Source of the DNA: Desulfuromonadaceae bacterium GWC2_58_13
Lineage (GTDB): Bacteria > Desulfobacterota > Desulfuromonadia > Desulfuromonadales > Trichloromonadaceae
NCBI GenBank assembly: GCA_001825565.1
Contig: MHXM01000025.1
Coordinates: 409 to 7,523 of the forward strand
Length of the DNA: 7,115 bases
Direction: 5' to 3'
This document shows positions 1 to 6,308 of the stretch, piece by piece (position 1 is the first letter of the stretch; every line of letters begins with the position of its first letter). The notes below the pieces were generated by a model. The model had not been told where the DNA came from, did no database searches, and saw nothing but the letters and a program-made list of their open reading frames with translations. Made by a program: the position numbers and the translations under genes.

Positions 1-1043
1 TTGGCCGCCTGGTGAAACTGGCCGAGACGCATGGCCAGCCCCTGGTCAGCACCCCGGCGATCCTGGTTGGCGACCGTCTGTGGTTCGGGTTCTCCCCAAC
101 GATTGCCGATGAAATCGAGCGGGAAGTCCATCGTTGCCTGACCCTGGGGTGTACCGACCCTTTGGCGACGCCGGCACCGCTGCCGCCCTCGGTTGCTCCG
201 GATGCTGAAGCCGTCGACCTGCCGCTGATCGGCCGTCTTGATCCGGAAAGCCTTTCCCTGCCGGTGTTCACCCTCGTCATCGGTTTGCTCGATGGCTTCA
301 ATCCCTGTGCCTTCTTCGTCCTGCTGTTTCTGCTCAGTCTGCTCACCCACGCCCGCTCCCGCCGGCTGATGCTTCTGGTCGGCGGCACCTTCGTGTTTTG
401 CTCCGGATTGATGTATTTTCTGTTCATGGCGGCCTGGCTCAACCTGTTTCTGGTCGCTGGAAGTCTGCGCGGCATCACCTTGGCGGCGGGGCTGGTCGCC
501 GTGCTGGTCGGGACCATCAACATCAAGGATTTCTTTTTGTTCAAGGTTGGGGTTTCGCTGTCGATTCCCGAACGGGCCAAACCGGGATTGTTCGCCCGCA
601 TGCGCACCCTGGTGCACACTTCGCGAATTCCCGCGGTGCTGGCCGGAACCCTGCTGCTGGCCATAACCGCCAACGCTTACGAACTGTTGTGCACGGCCGG
701 CTTTCCCATGGTCTACACCCGGGTGCTGACCCTGCACCGGCTTGAGCCCTGGCAACAGTATCTGTTCCTGGTTTTCTACAACCTGGTTTATGTGCTGCCC
801 CTGCTGACCATCGTCCTGGTTTTTACTTTCACCCTGGGGGCGAAAAAACTGAGCGAACGCCAGGGAAGGATTCTCAAGCTGCTGTCCGGCGTGATGATGC
901 TGCTGCTTGGCGGGAGCCTGCTGCTGTGGCCGGAACTGCTCAATCGGCCGGCGGCCGCCCTGGGCCTGCTGCTGCTGGCGCTGGCGGTCACCTGGCTGAT
1001 TGTGGCACGTTGCGAGCGGTTATTATCGGGCGAGCCGTCCTGA
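1..1043 (+). CDS. Glutaredoxin/thioredoxin-fold + CcdA/DsbD-like membrane thiol-disulfide protein (5' partial)
   Basis: The frame is open from base 3 to the TGA at 1041-1043 and runs off the window, so the N-terminus is missing. A GTG at 12 has no Shine-Dalgarno sequence and lies inside a conserved fold, so it is not taken as the start. Numbering from that GTG, residues 1-45 look like the end of a glutaredoxin/thioredoxin domain: the STPAILVGDRLWFGF stretch has the cis-Pro typical of the fold (P15). A Pro/Ala-rich linker (50-66) leads to a membrane domain with six to seven helices (about 84-109, 119-148, 153-172, 206-232, 248-274, 289-307, 315-332). It carries DGFNPCA (C99) in the first helix and ELLCTAGFP (C227) in the fourth, the paired intramembrane cysteines expected of the DsbD-beta/CcdA family. 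Inferred role: passing reducing power across the inner membrane, for example for cytochrome c maturation. The fused redox domain's CXXC would lie upstream of the window. Confidence 0.82.
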   Translation, partial: GRLVKLAETHGQPLVSTPAILVGDRLWFGFSPTIADEIEREVHRCLTLGCTDPLATPAPLPPSVAPDAEAVDLPLIGRLDPESLSLPVFTLVIGLLDGFNPCAFFVLLFLLSLLTHARSRRLMLLVGGTFVFCSGLMYFLFMAAWLNLFLVAGSLRGITLAAGLVAVLVGTINIKDFFLFKVGVSLSIPERAKPGLFARMRTLVHTSRIPAVLAGTLLLAITANAYELLCTAGFPMVYTRVLTLHRLEPWQQYLFLVFYNLVYVLPLLTIVLVFTFTLGAKKLSERQGRILKLLSGVMMLLLGGSLLLWPELLNRPAAALGLLLLALAVTWLIVARCERLLSGEPS

Positions 1044-1063
1044 ATTTTTCTGAAAAAAGAACG

Positions 1064-1086
1064 GTTCCATTTTTCGCTGGAGGAAC
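1064..1086 (-). terminator. Weak candidate terminator after the PsiE-like gene
   Basis: Read on the minus strand, a GTTCC/GGAAC stem with a 13-nt loop lies just past the stop codon and is followed, two bases later, by TTCTTTTTT (plus-strand 1053-1061). The position and U-rich tail fit a terminator for the minus-strand gene, but the stem is only five base pairs. The two genes here converge, and no better structure is seen in the 50-bp gap. Confidence 0.3.
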
Positions 1087-1093
1087 GGCGGGA

Positions 1094-1549
1094 TCACAAC
1101 CCTTCGGAGAGGTCGCGGCGGCGGGGGGAGAAACGAATGGCCATGATGCGCACGAACATCAGCGAGACCACCAGCACGACCACCATGGCCATGCGGCTCG
1201 GCTCGATATCCCGATACCAGAAGGCCAGGACCTCGGTCAATACGGCAACCAGCACGGTATCGATGATGTAGGTGACTTTGACCCGCCCTTCGGTGAAGTA
1301 GACCATGGCGGTGCGGAACACCTCGACCAACGCCAGCACGGTGAGCACGTCGACCAGCAGCCAACGGAACCCTTCGTGCAATTTCCCTCCATGGACCACC
1401 TCAAGCAGGCAGTCCCAGAGATCGATAAAGGTTGTCATCACCCCGGCGCCGATAATCCCGAGCAGGGCCAGGATCAACAGGCTGAGCAGCGACTTGATTG
1501 ACTGTTCGAAGAATTGGACGGGAAAATCCCGTTGCAGCCTTGATAACAT
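1094..1549 (-). CDS. PsiE-family (phosphate-starvation-inducible E-like) membrane protein
   Basis: This is a 151-residue protein with four predicted membrane helices (about 20-44, 62-79, 91-112 and 120-138) and a basic C-terminal tail (SPRRR). The stretch EGRVKVTYIIDTVLVAVLTEVLA before and in the third helix resembles the conserved part of the PsiE family (E. coli PsiE is about 136 residues and belongs to the Pho regulon; its biochemical function is unknown). The start was set at 1549 rather than at an ATG 12 codons further upstream, because AGGAGG at plus-strand 1554-1559 lies four bases before it, within AAGAGGAGG. It is transcribed divergently from phoB, which agrees with control by phosphate. 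Family assignment rests on topology, motif and context; orthology to E. coli psiE is not claimed. Confidence 0.75.
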   Translation of the reverse strand: MLSRLQRDFPVQFFEQSIKSLLSLLILALLGIIGAGVMTTFIDLWDCLLEVVHGGKLHEGFRWLLVDVLTVLALVEVFRTAMVYFTEGRVKVTYIIDTVLVAVLTEVLAFWYRDIEPSRMAMVVVLVVSLMFVRIMAIRFSPRRRDLSEGL

Positions 1550-1553
1550 AAAG

Positions 1554-1559
1554 CCTCCT
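1554..1559 (-). promoter_or_regulatory. Shine-Dalgarno AGGAGG of the PsiE-like gene
   Basis: A perfect AGGAGG on the minus strand lies four bases before the ATG at 1547-1549. It decides the start in favour of the 151-residue protein over a 163-residue form, which has no comparable site. Confidence 0.75.
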
Positions 1560-1616
1560 CTTTTCGTTTGGGTTATCGGGATCATGGCTGTTTTTGGTTA
1601 GTAAATAGCTATGATT

Positions 1617-1664
1617 CTGTTATTTTAGCTTGTGAAATCGTTGTAACTTTAATCAAAATCTAAC
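1617..1664 (+). promoter_or_regulatory. Candidate Pho-box half-sites and promoter between the PsiE-like gene and phoB
   Basis: TTGTGAA at 1630-1636 and TTGTAAC at 1641-1647 are seven-base half-sites separated by four bases (11-bp period), the geometry of the PhoB Pho box (consensus half-site CTGTCAT). TTGTAAC fits well in its last six bases; TTGTGAA is weaker. A further CTGTTAT (one mismatch) lies at 1617-1623, but at a 13-base step from the next. TCTAAC at 1659-1664 lies 11 bases after the pair, where a Pho-promoter -10 would be expected; TTTAAT at 1648-1653 is a better -10 match but abuts the box. For the minus strand, TAAAAT (plus-strand 1622-1627) is a -10 candidate for the PsiE-like gene. 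Autoregulation of phoB is inference. Confidence 0.38.
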
Positions 1665-1712
1665 ATTCGGCTGTCACTCTGGGTCCGAACGAGTCATCTG
1701 GAAGAGGCGGAC

Positions 1713-2405
1713 ATGGGCAAAGAACATATTCTGGTCATCGAAGATGAAGAAGATATCCTGGCGCTGGTGCATTACAACCTGATCAAGGCCGGTTACCAGG
1801 TCGACTGCGCGACCAGCGGTGAGGATGGGGTGGCCAAGGCGACCACGCTACGGCCTGACCTGGTGGTCCTCGATTTAATGCTGCCCGGGATCGACGGGTT
1901 TGAGGTCTGTCGCCGGTTGCGGGCCAATGCCGCCACCACGGCCACTCCGGTGATCATGCTGACCGCCAAGGGTGAAGAGATGGATATTGTTTCCGGTCTG
2001 GAGACCGGAGCCGACGATTACATCAGCAAGCCATTCAGTCCGCAGGTCCTCAAGGCCCGAATCCAGGCGGTACTGCGGCGTCGAGAGCGGTCGGCAGACG
2101 TTGCCGCCACCGGCAAGTCGGTTGTGGTCCACGATCTGATTATCGATCCTGGCCGCAACAAGGTTATCGTGGCAGGGCAGGAAATCGAACTGACCCTGAC
2201 CGAGTTCAGGGTATTGCAGTTGCTGGCCGGACGTCCGGGCTGGGTTTTTACCCGGACCCAGATTGTCGATGCTGTTCGCGGTGAGGGCTATGCCGTGACC
2301 GATCGCTCGGTGGACGTGCAGATTGTCGGCCTGCGCAAGAAACTCGGTGACTGCGGCGCTTATATCGAGACCGTTCGCGGTATCGGTTATCGGTTCAAGG
2401 AGTAG
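1713..2405 (+). CDS. phoB: PhoB-type phosphate response regulator (receiver + winged helix)
   Basis: This 230-residue OmpR/PhoB-family DNA-binding response regulator has the usual length. Receiver domain about 5-122: acidic pocket E10/D11, phospho-acceptor D54 in VVLDLMLPGIDG, switch T84 in MLTAKGEE, and conserved K106 before P107 in YISKPFS. A linker of about 15 residues leads to the winged-helix domain (about 135-229): ELTLTEFRVLQLLAGRPG, the recognition-helix region TDRSVDVQIVGLRKKLG, and the terminal VRGIGYRFKE wing. Every residue needed for phosphorelay is present. GGAAGAGG before the ATG serves as ribosome site. It is paired with the histidine kinase two bases downstream. The pairing with a PhoR-type kinase and a divergent PsiE-family gene supports PhoB over other OmpR-type regulators. 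The phosphate assignment is family-based; pst/phoU genes are not seen here. Confidence 0.9.
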   Translation: MGKEHILVIEDEEDILALVHYNLIKAGYQVDCATSGEDGVAKATTLRPDLVVLDLMLPGIDGFEVCRRLRANAATTATPVIMLTAKGEEMDIVSGLETGADDYISKPFSPQVLKARIQAVLRRRERSADVAATGKSVVVHDLIIDPGRNKVIVAGQEIELTLTEFRVLQLLAGRPGWVFTRTQIVDAVRGEGYAVTDRSVDVQIVGLRKKLGDCGAYIETVRGIGYRFKE

Positions 2406-2407
2406 CC

Positions 2408-4186
2408 ATGGCTGATCGTCGGCTGCTTTGGCAGCTCTATCCCACCTATCTGATCATCACCCTGATCGCCTTATTGGCGGTTTCCTGGTACACCTCCGGG
2501 GCTTTGCGAACCTTTCACGCCGAGCAGACCGCGATTAATCTTGAGGCCCGGGCCCGGTTGATCGAAGGTCGTTTCGACGGACTCTGGGACCCCGCGCACA
2601 AGGATTCCGTCGATGCCCTGTGCAAGCAACTCGGGAAGGCATCGGCAACCCGGATTACGGTTATCCTTCCGGATGGAAAAGTTCTTGGAGATTCCCAGGA
2701 AGATCCGGCCCGTATGGATAACCATGCCGGGCGGCCGGAGGTCGCGCTTGCCCCGGGAAGACAAATCGGAGTCTCAACCCGATTCAGCAATACCCTGCAA
2801 CAGGAGATGATGTACGTGGCGGTCCCGGTGGTTGAGGATGCCGTCGTCCTCGGAACGGTGCGGGTTTCGATCCCGGTGACGGCCATGGATCGTACATTGA
2901 GCGGCATTTATTTACGACTGACCGGTGTCGGCCTGCTCATTGCCCTGATGGCCGCCGCCTTGAGCCTGCTGGTTTCCAGGTGGATTACCCGTCCCCTTGA
3001 GGAAATGACCCTGGGCGCCCAGCGATTTGCCCGTGGCGAGCTCGATCGCCGGTTGGCGGTAGTCGGTTCGGCGGAAATAGCGGCATTGGGTGCCGCTCTG
3101 AACCGAATGGCGGGTGAGCTCGATGAGCGGATTCAGGCGATGGCCCGGCAGCGCAACGAGCTGGAAGCGGTACTCTCCAGCATGAGCGAAGGGGTGCTGG
3201 CGGTCGATAACGACGAGCGGATTATCCGGCTCAACCGGGCCGCGGCCAAGTTGATGGCGATCGATGCAAAGAAAGCCCAGGGACGTCGGATTCTCGAAGT
3301 GATTCGGAAGGTCGAATTACAGAGATTTGTGGCCCGGACCCTGGCCAGCCACGAATCGGAAGAAGGCGACATCGTACTCCCTTCACCGGAGGGTGAGCGT
3401 TATCTGCAGGTGCATGGAGCTCCTCTTCGGGATGTGCAGGGGGAGGATATTGGCGCCCTGGTGGTATTCAGCGACGTGACACGACTGCGCCGGTTGGAAT
3501 CGGTGCGCCGGGATTTTGTCGCCAACGTTTCCCATGAACTGAAAACCCCGATCACGGCGATCAAGGGCTCGGTGGAAACCCTGCTGTCCGGAGCCTTGAG
3601 CGAGCCGCAGACCGCTGAGCGCTTTCTTGGCATCGTGGCCCGCCAGTCCGATCGCCTTGAAGCCATTATCGACGATCTGCTGGCGCTTTCGAGGGTCGAG
3701 CAGGATGCCGAGCAGGATGCCATAGCCCTGGCCCTGGGGGGCATCCGTCCGGTCTTGGCCGCGGCCCAGCAGGCCTGCCAGCCGTCTGCCGATGAAAAGA
3801 ACGTGGAAATCCGTCTGTTCTGCTCGCCCCAGGTGCGTGGCCGGATCAACGCTCCGTTGCTGGAGCAGGCCGTGGTCAACCTGCTGACCAATGCGATCAA
3901 ATACAGTCCTGCCGGTGGCAAGGTGGTCGTTGATGCGGCCCAGCTCGGGGATCAGTTGATGATCAAGGTTCAGGATTGGGGGAGCGGTATCGCCGCCGAA
4001 CATCTGCCACGGATTTTTGAGCGTTTCTACCGGGTTGACCCGGCCCGCAGCCGCAAGCTCGGCGGGACCGGACTCGGTCTGTCGATTGTCAAGCACATCA
4101 TCCAGGCCCACGGCGGCCAGGTGGTCGTTCACAGCACTCTCGGCGAGGGGAGCGTGTTTACCCTCATTCTGCCGGCCGTGGGATAG
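2408..4186 (+). CDS. phoR: PhoR-type membrane sensor histidine kinase
   Basis: The protein has 592 residues. Order: TM1 about 10-29; periplasmic sensor about 30-165 with TRITVILPDGKVLGDS and the MDNHAGRPEV segment typical of the larger PhoR proteins with a periplasmic PAS-like fold; TM2 about 168-190; HAMP about 191-243; cytoplasmic PAS about 250-360 (ELEAVLSSMSEGVLAVDNDERIIRLN region, ending VVFSDVTRLRRLE); HisKA with H376 in VSHELKTP; HATPase with N495 (N box), D523-W-G-S-G527 (G1), RIFERFYRVD (F box) and GGTGLGLSI at 552-560 (G2). All catalytic elements are present. It is about 160 residues longer than E. coli PhoR because of the large periplasmic domain. It starts two bases after the phoB stop, with AAGGAG overlapping the end of phoB, so the two are probably translationally coupled. 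It should autophosphorylate and control PhoB; the phosphate signal is inferred. Confidence 0.9.
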   Translation: MADRRLLWQLYPTYLIITLIALLAVSWYTSGALRTFHAEQTAINLEARARLIEGRFDGLWDPAHKDSVDALCKQLGKASATRITVILPDGKVLGDSQEDPARMDNHAGRPEVALAPGRQIGVSTRFSNTLQQEMMYVAVPVVEDAVVLGTVRVSIPVTAMDRTLSGIYLRLTGVGLLIALMAAALSLLVSRWITRPLEEMTLGAQRFARGELDRRLAVVGSAEIAALGAALNRMAGELDERIQAMARQRNELEAVLSSMSEGVLAVDNDERIIRLNRAAAKLMAIDAKKAQGRRILEVIRKVELQRFVARTLASHESEEGDIVLPSPEGERYLQVHGAPLRDVQGEDIGALVVFSDVTRLRRLESVRRDFVANVSHELKTPITAIKGSVETLLSGALSEPQTAERFLGIVARQSDRLEAIIDDLLALSRVEQDAEQDAIALALGGIRPVLAAAQQACQPSADEKNVEIRLFCSPQVRGRINAPLLEQAVVNLLTNAIKYSPAGGKVVVDAAQLGDQLMIKVQDWGSGIAAEHLPRIFERFYRVDPARSRKLGGTGLGLSIVKHIIQAHGGQVVVHSTLGEGSVFTLILPAVG

Positions 4187-4244
4187 CCCGCAAGGCCTGC
4201 TGCCGACGCACTGTTCCGGTCTTCCTTCCCATATTAAAGATGAA

Positions 4245-4273
4245 TTGATTATTTGCTCCCCTTGTGCTATTAA
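4245..4273 (+). promoter_or_regulatory. Candidate sigma-70 promoter for the haem sensor gene
   Basis: TTGATT (4245-4250) and TATTAA (4268-4273) match four of six bases each of the -35 and -10 consensus and are separated by exactly 17 bases. The site lies in the 163-bp gap after phoR, about 75 bases before the ATG, in a locally AT-rich stretch. It suggests the sensor pair is transcribed apart from phoBR. Matches are moderate, so this is tentative. Confidence 0.42.
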
Positions 4274-4349
4274 TCCAAGCTAACTGTACTTCTTCAACGA
4301 TTCTTGGGAGACCCGTTTTCAGGGTTTTTTAAAAGGGGACAAGCGCATT

Positions 4350-5225
4350 ATGAAGAGCATTGCCGCCAAAGCTGTCGTCCCGGTCGCCCTGGCAGTTACC
4401 GGTTTTGTCGTAGTTTGCTGTATCCTGCTGTATTCGTTTATTAAAAATGATCTGCTGAACAGCTCGATCCAGCGGGAGGTCAACCTCGCCGGCATTATCG
4501 TCAAGTCAACCCGCCACGCCATGCTTCAAGCCGATCGCGAAAGTTTGCGCAACATTATCGATAATATAGGCGAGCAAAACGGCGTAGAACACGTCAGAAT
4601 ATTCAACGAAACCGGACTGGTCATGTTTTCGGCGGCTCCCGAAGAAGTCAGCCAGCTCGTCGACAAAAAGGCCGCGGGTTGCATCGCCTGCCACAGTACG
4701 GATATTCCTGCAACCAATCTGGGGCCGATGGAGCAGTCCCGTTGGTTCACCAACCAGAAAAACCACAACGTTCTGGCAATCACCGCCCCGATTTACAACG
4801 AACCGGGCTGTTCCACCGCGGATTGCCATTTTCATCCGCCGACATTGAAAGTGCTTGGCACGCTGGATATCGGGCTTTCCGCCGAACCCTTACGGGACAG
4901 CCTGGTGACTCTGGGCTGGCGGATGGTGGTTTTCTGCATCATGGTCCTGATTCTGACGGTCGGTGGAGTCTGCGCCTTGTTGAGACGGAACATCCTCCTG
5001 CCCATCACTAATCTTGTCGCCTATGCCAATGCCGCAACCCGGGGGAATACCGATCAGCCTCCGCCCGGGGGGATTGATGAAATCGAACTTATCGGCCAGT
5101 CACTCCATGGCCTTGCCCTGCGGCTGGAAAAAAAGCAAGCCGAGTTGGAGATGCTCAGGTCCAAGAGCCGCGAAGGCGCGGCAGTTCACAAACCGTCCAT
5201 TTCATCCACTGAAAACCCGGGATAA
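4350..5225 (+). CDS. Membrane-anchored periplasmic di-haem c sensor with HAMP domain, no output domain
   Basis: The protein has 291 residues. TM1 about 9-30; periplasmic domain about 31-188; TM2 about 189-211; HAMP about 211-262 (LLPITNLVAYANAATRG..., then IDEIELIGQSLHGLALRL); a short coiled-coil-like tail and a Ser/Pro-rich end. The periplasmic domain has two c-type haem attachment motifs: CIACH (C111-H115) and a CX4CH motif CSTADCH (C154-H160), followed by FHPPTLKVLGTLDI. This pattern (CXXCH, then a Cys-rich motif, then HP..KVLGxLDI) is familiar from haem-containing sensor kinases and chemoreceptors of Geobacter-like bacteria. Here the protein ends after HAMP: no HisKA, HATPase, GGDEF or MCP signalling domain. 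A ribosome site AAGGGG (4333-4338) sits 11 bases before the ATG. Probable role: sensing redox state or small gas ligands in the periplasm and passing it to a partner, possibly the next gene's product. The reading of haem binding is strong; the partner is inference. Confidence 0.85.
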   Translation: MKSIAAKAVVPVALAVTGFVVVCCILLYSFIKNDLLNSSIQREVNLAGIIVKSTRHAMLQADRESLRNIIDNIGEQNGVEHVRIFNETGLVMFSAAPEEVSQLVDKKAAGCIACHSTDIPATNLGPMEQSRWFTNQKNHNVLAITAPIYNEPGCSTADCHFHPPTLKVLGTLDIGLSAEPLRDSLVTLGWRMVVFCIMVLILTVGGVCALLRRNILLPITNLVAYANAATRGNTDQPPPGGIDEIELIGQSLHGLALRLEKKQAELEMLRSKSREGAAVHKPSISSTENPG

Positions 5226-5236
5226 TCATCACGGTA

Positions 5237-5752
5237 ATGAGTGACCAGACGGATCCGTCGACCGAGCAGATTCCTGAATCCCGTTTTGACCGTGGCCGGT
5301 TGCGGCGGGAAATTCATCTCGAAATCCGGCGCCTTCACCGGTTGTCTAATCGGGGGTTGTGGGGGCTGGCCCTGTTTATCCTCATCAGTCTCGGCGCGCA
5401 ACAGAATTTAAGATTCTTGCCCCCGCTTTCAGAAGGTGCTCGGGCCGTCCTCGGGGCCGCTCCCCCGGTCAAGTTGATCAGCATTGCTCTGGTCGTCTAC
5501 AGTTTTTCCGCGCTGATTCTGATTCTGTCCCGGATGATGGGCGGTTCAGACACCTATCGAGGCTGGTCGCATCTCGGTTATCTGTCCGGTTTTTATGCTT
5601 TTTATTATTACGCGGAAGTTTTGCCGGAAAACTTCTGGGCGGTTTTTGCGGCGGGTATCACCATTCTTACCCTTGAGTACTATCAGATCTGGACCTACTG
5701 CAGCGAGGCCCTTCGCACCGAACAGGAACTTCTCAGTAAACTTGAAGAATGA
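5237..5752 (+). CDS. Unrecognised four-helix inner-membrane protein
   Basis: The protein has 171 residues. A charged N-terminal region (1-38, with RGRLRREIHLEIRRLHRLSNR, probably an amphipathic basic helix on the cytoplasmic side) is followed by four predicted membrane helices (about 40-56, 77-99, 109-128, 132-153) and a short acidic cytoplasmic helix (TEQELLSKLEE). Helix 3 is rich in aromatic residues (YLSGFYAFYYYAEVL). There are His at 27-34 and 112, but no pattern that I can call a haem or quinone site. I do not recognise the family with confidence; similar proteins may carry a 'menaquinol oxidoreductase' label in Geobacter-type genomes, but nothing in this sequence proves it. It starts 11 bases after the haem sensor stop with only a weak ribosome site, so the two are probably co-transcribed and coupled, and may work together. 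Confidence 0.78.
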   Translation: MSDQTDPSTEQIPESRFDRGRLRREIHLEIRRLHRLSNRGLWGLALFILISLGAQQNLRFLPPLSEGARAVLGAAPPVKLISIALVVYSFSALILILSRMMGGSDTYRGWSHLGYLSGFYAFYYYAEVLPENFWAVFAAGITILTLEYYQIWTYCSEALRTEQELLSKLEE

Positions 5753-5904
5753 AACCTGGCATTTATTGCTGTTTTCACGTTAAAAAATGGCTGCTGTATG
5801 TTTTGACTATACGTTTTTTTGTATGTGCATAAAAATGTTTTATTTTAGGTAGTTACTTCCTTCTGCCGAAAACCACTCCGCCCCTCCCCACCAGTCCCCG
5901 CATG

Positions 5905-5928
5905 AAATTCATATACGAATTTAATTCG
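5905..5928. repeat. Overlapping inverted repeats, possible activator site
   Basis: AAATTCATATACGAATTT (5905-5922) is a perfect six-base inverted repeat with a six-base spacer. Its right arm is shared with CGAATTTAATTCG (5916-5928), a perfect palindrome with a single central base. The centre is about 120 bases upstream of the start point expected for the sigma-54 promoter at 6012-6027, the usual distance for an enhancer-binding activator. AT-rich sequence yields chance palindromes, so function is inferred. Confidence 0.4.
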
Positions 5929-6011
5929 ACAACCTTTATTTTTTCTGCGCATTCTGCGATAAAGCATTTAATTTCAATGGCTTAAGTTTTTATTTGATGT
6001 TGCTTGAGAAT

Positions 6012-6027
6012 TGGCATGGCCACTGCT
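6012..6027 (+). promoter_or_regulatory. Sigma-54 (RpoN) promoter candidate
   Basis: TGGCATGGCCACTGCT matches the consensus TGGCACG-N4-TTGCW at all but two defined positions (T for C in the -24 element, C for T in the -12 element). The GG (6013-6014) and GC (6025-6026) are separated by exactly ten bases, as required. Transcription would start near 6038 and run toward the receiver-like gene at 6315. There is also an overlapping sigma-70-like -35 (TTGAGA, 6004-6009) with a poor -10 (TATGTA, 6027-6032), so the sigma-54 reading is preferred. Confidence 0.6.
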
Positions 6028-6191
6028 ATGTATTTCAACAAGGGCTTCAAGTTTGAGATACAAGCGTGAAGTAGCGATAAAAGAGACGTCGTGAAAAACA
6101 TTGTTCAGTTGCTATTGAGGTATTAACTCTTTGATTCAATCGGCCCCGTGGAAGAAAAGAAAATAGTACCTTGATGGTGGGAATTTTTTTG

Positions 6192-6240
6192 TGACGTGTC
6201 ATGATTTAGGAGATCTTCCGTTGTTCTCCGTGTAACGTCA
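6192..6240 (+). other. Possible two-part hairpin in the leader of the receiver-like gene
   Basis: TGACGT (6192-6197) can pair with ACGTCA (6235-6240), enclosing a second stem GGAGA (6209-6213) with TCTCC (6225-6229) and an 11-base loop. It lies 75 bases before the gene start, inside the transcript predicted from the sigma-54 promoter. It matches no riboswitch I recognise (no GEMM-type cyclic dinucleotide core is seen). Stability was not computed. Confidence 0.25.
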
Positions 6241-6302
6241 ACCTGGAAGGCAGGCCGGATGAACTCTTGCCCGGGGTTTTTCAGCCATGATTGATCAACG
6301 TT

Positions 6303-6308
6303 GAAAGG
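6303..6308 (+). promoter_or_regulatory. Shine-Dalgarno GAAAGG of the receiver-like gene
   Basis: GAAAGG lies six bases before the ATG at 6315 (nine before the next ATG at 6318). It decides against a TTG start at 6291 that would add eight residues, because the site would then fall inside the gene. Confidence 0.6.

Noticed and set aside
1003..1018. Sigma-54-like TGGCACG with a GC ten bases after the GG
   Set aside because: The -12 element has GA instead of TT, the site is within the CcdA-like coding region, and no plus-strand gene starts just after it.
926..1501. Long plus-strand open frame (191 codons) rich in His, Gln, Asp and Gly
   Set aside because: It overlaps the end of the CcdA-like gene and lies antisense to the PsiE-like gene. 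Its biased composition is that expected of the complement of a membrane-protein gene, and it has no ribosome site.
3383..4132. 249-codon minus-strand frame
   Set aside because: It is fully antisense to the kinase core of phoR, whose motifs are all intact. It is a by-product of high-GC codon use.
4311..4330. ACCC/GGGT hairpin with six T before the haem sensor gene
   Set aside because: The stem is four base pairs with a long gap from phoR; it lies within the leader of the next gene and could equally be chance.
5795..5820. GTAT/ATAC hairpin followed by seven T after the four-helix protein gene
   Set aside because: Only four A/T-rich pairs plus a G-T wobble with a nine-base loop; too weak to call a terminator despite the T-run.
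5902..5985. 27-codon frame (MKFIYEF...) in the AT-rich gap
   Set aside because: No ribosome site, low-complexity AT-rich composition, and it covers the palindromes.
6016..6069. 17-codon frame MATAMYFNKGFKFEIQA
   Set aside because: It starts inside the sigma-54 promoter candidate, upstream of the expected transcript start, and has no ribosome site. A remnant of an older gene is possible but cannot be shown.
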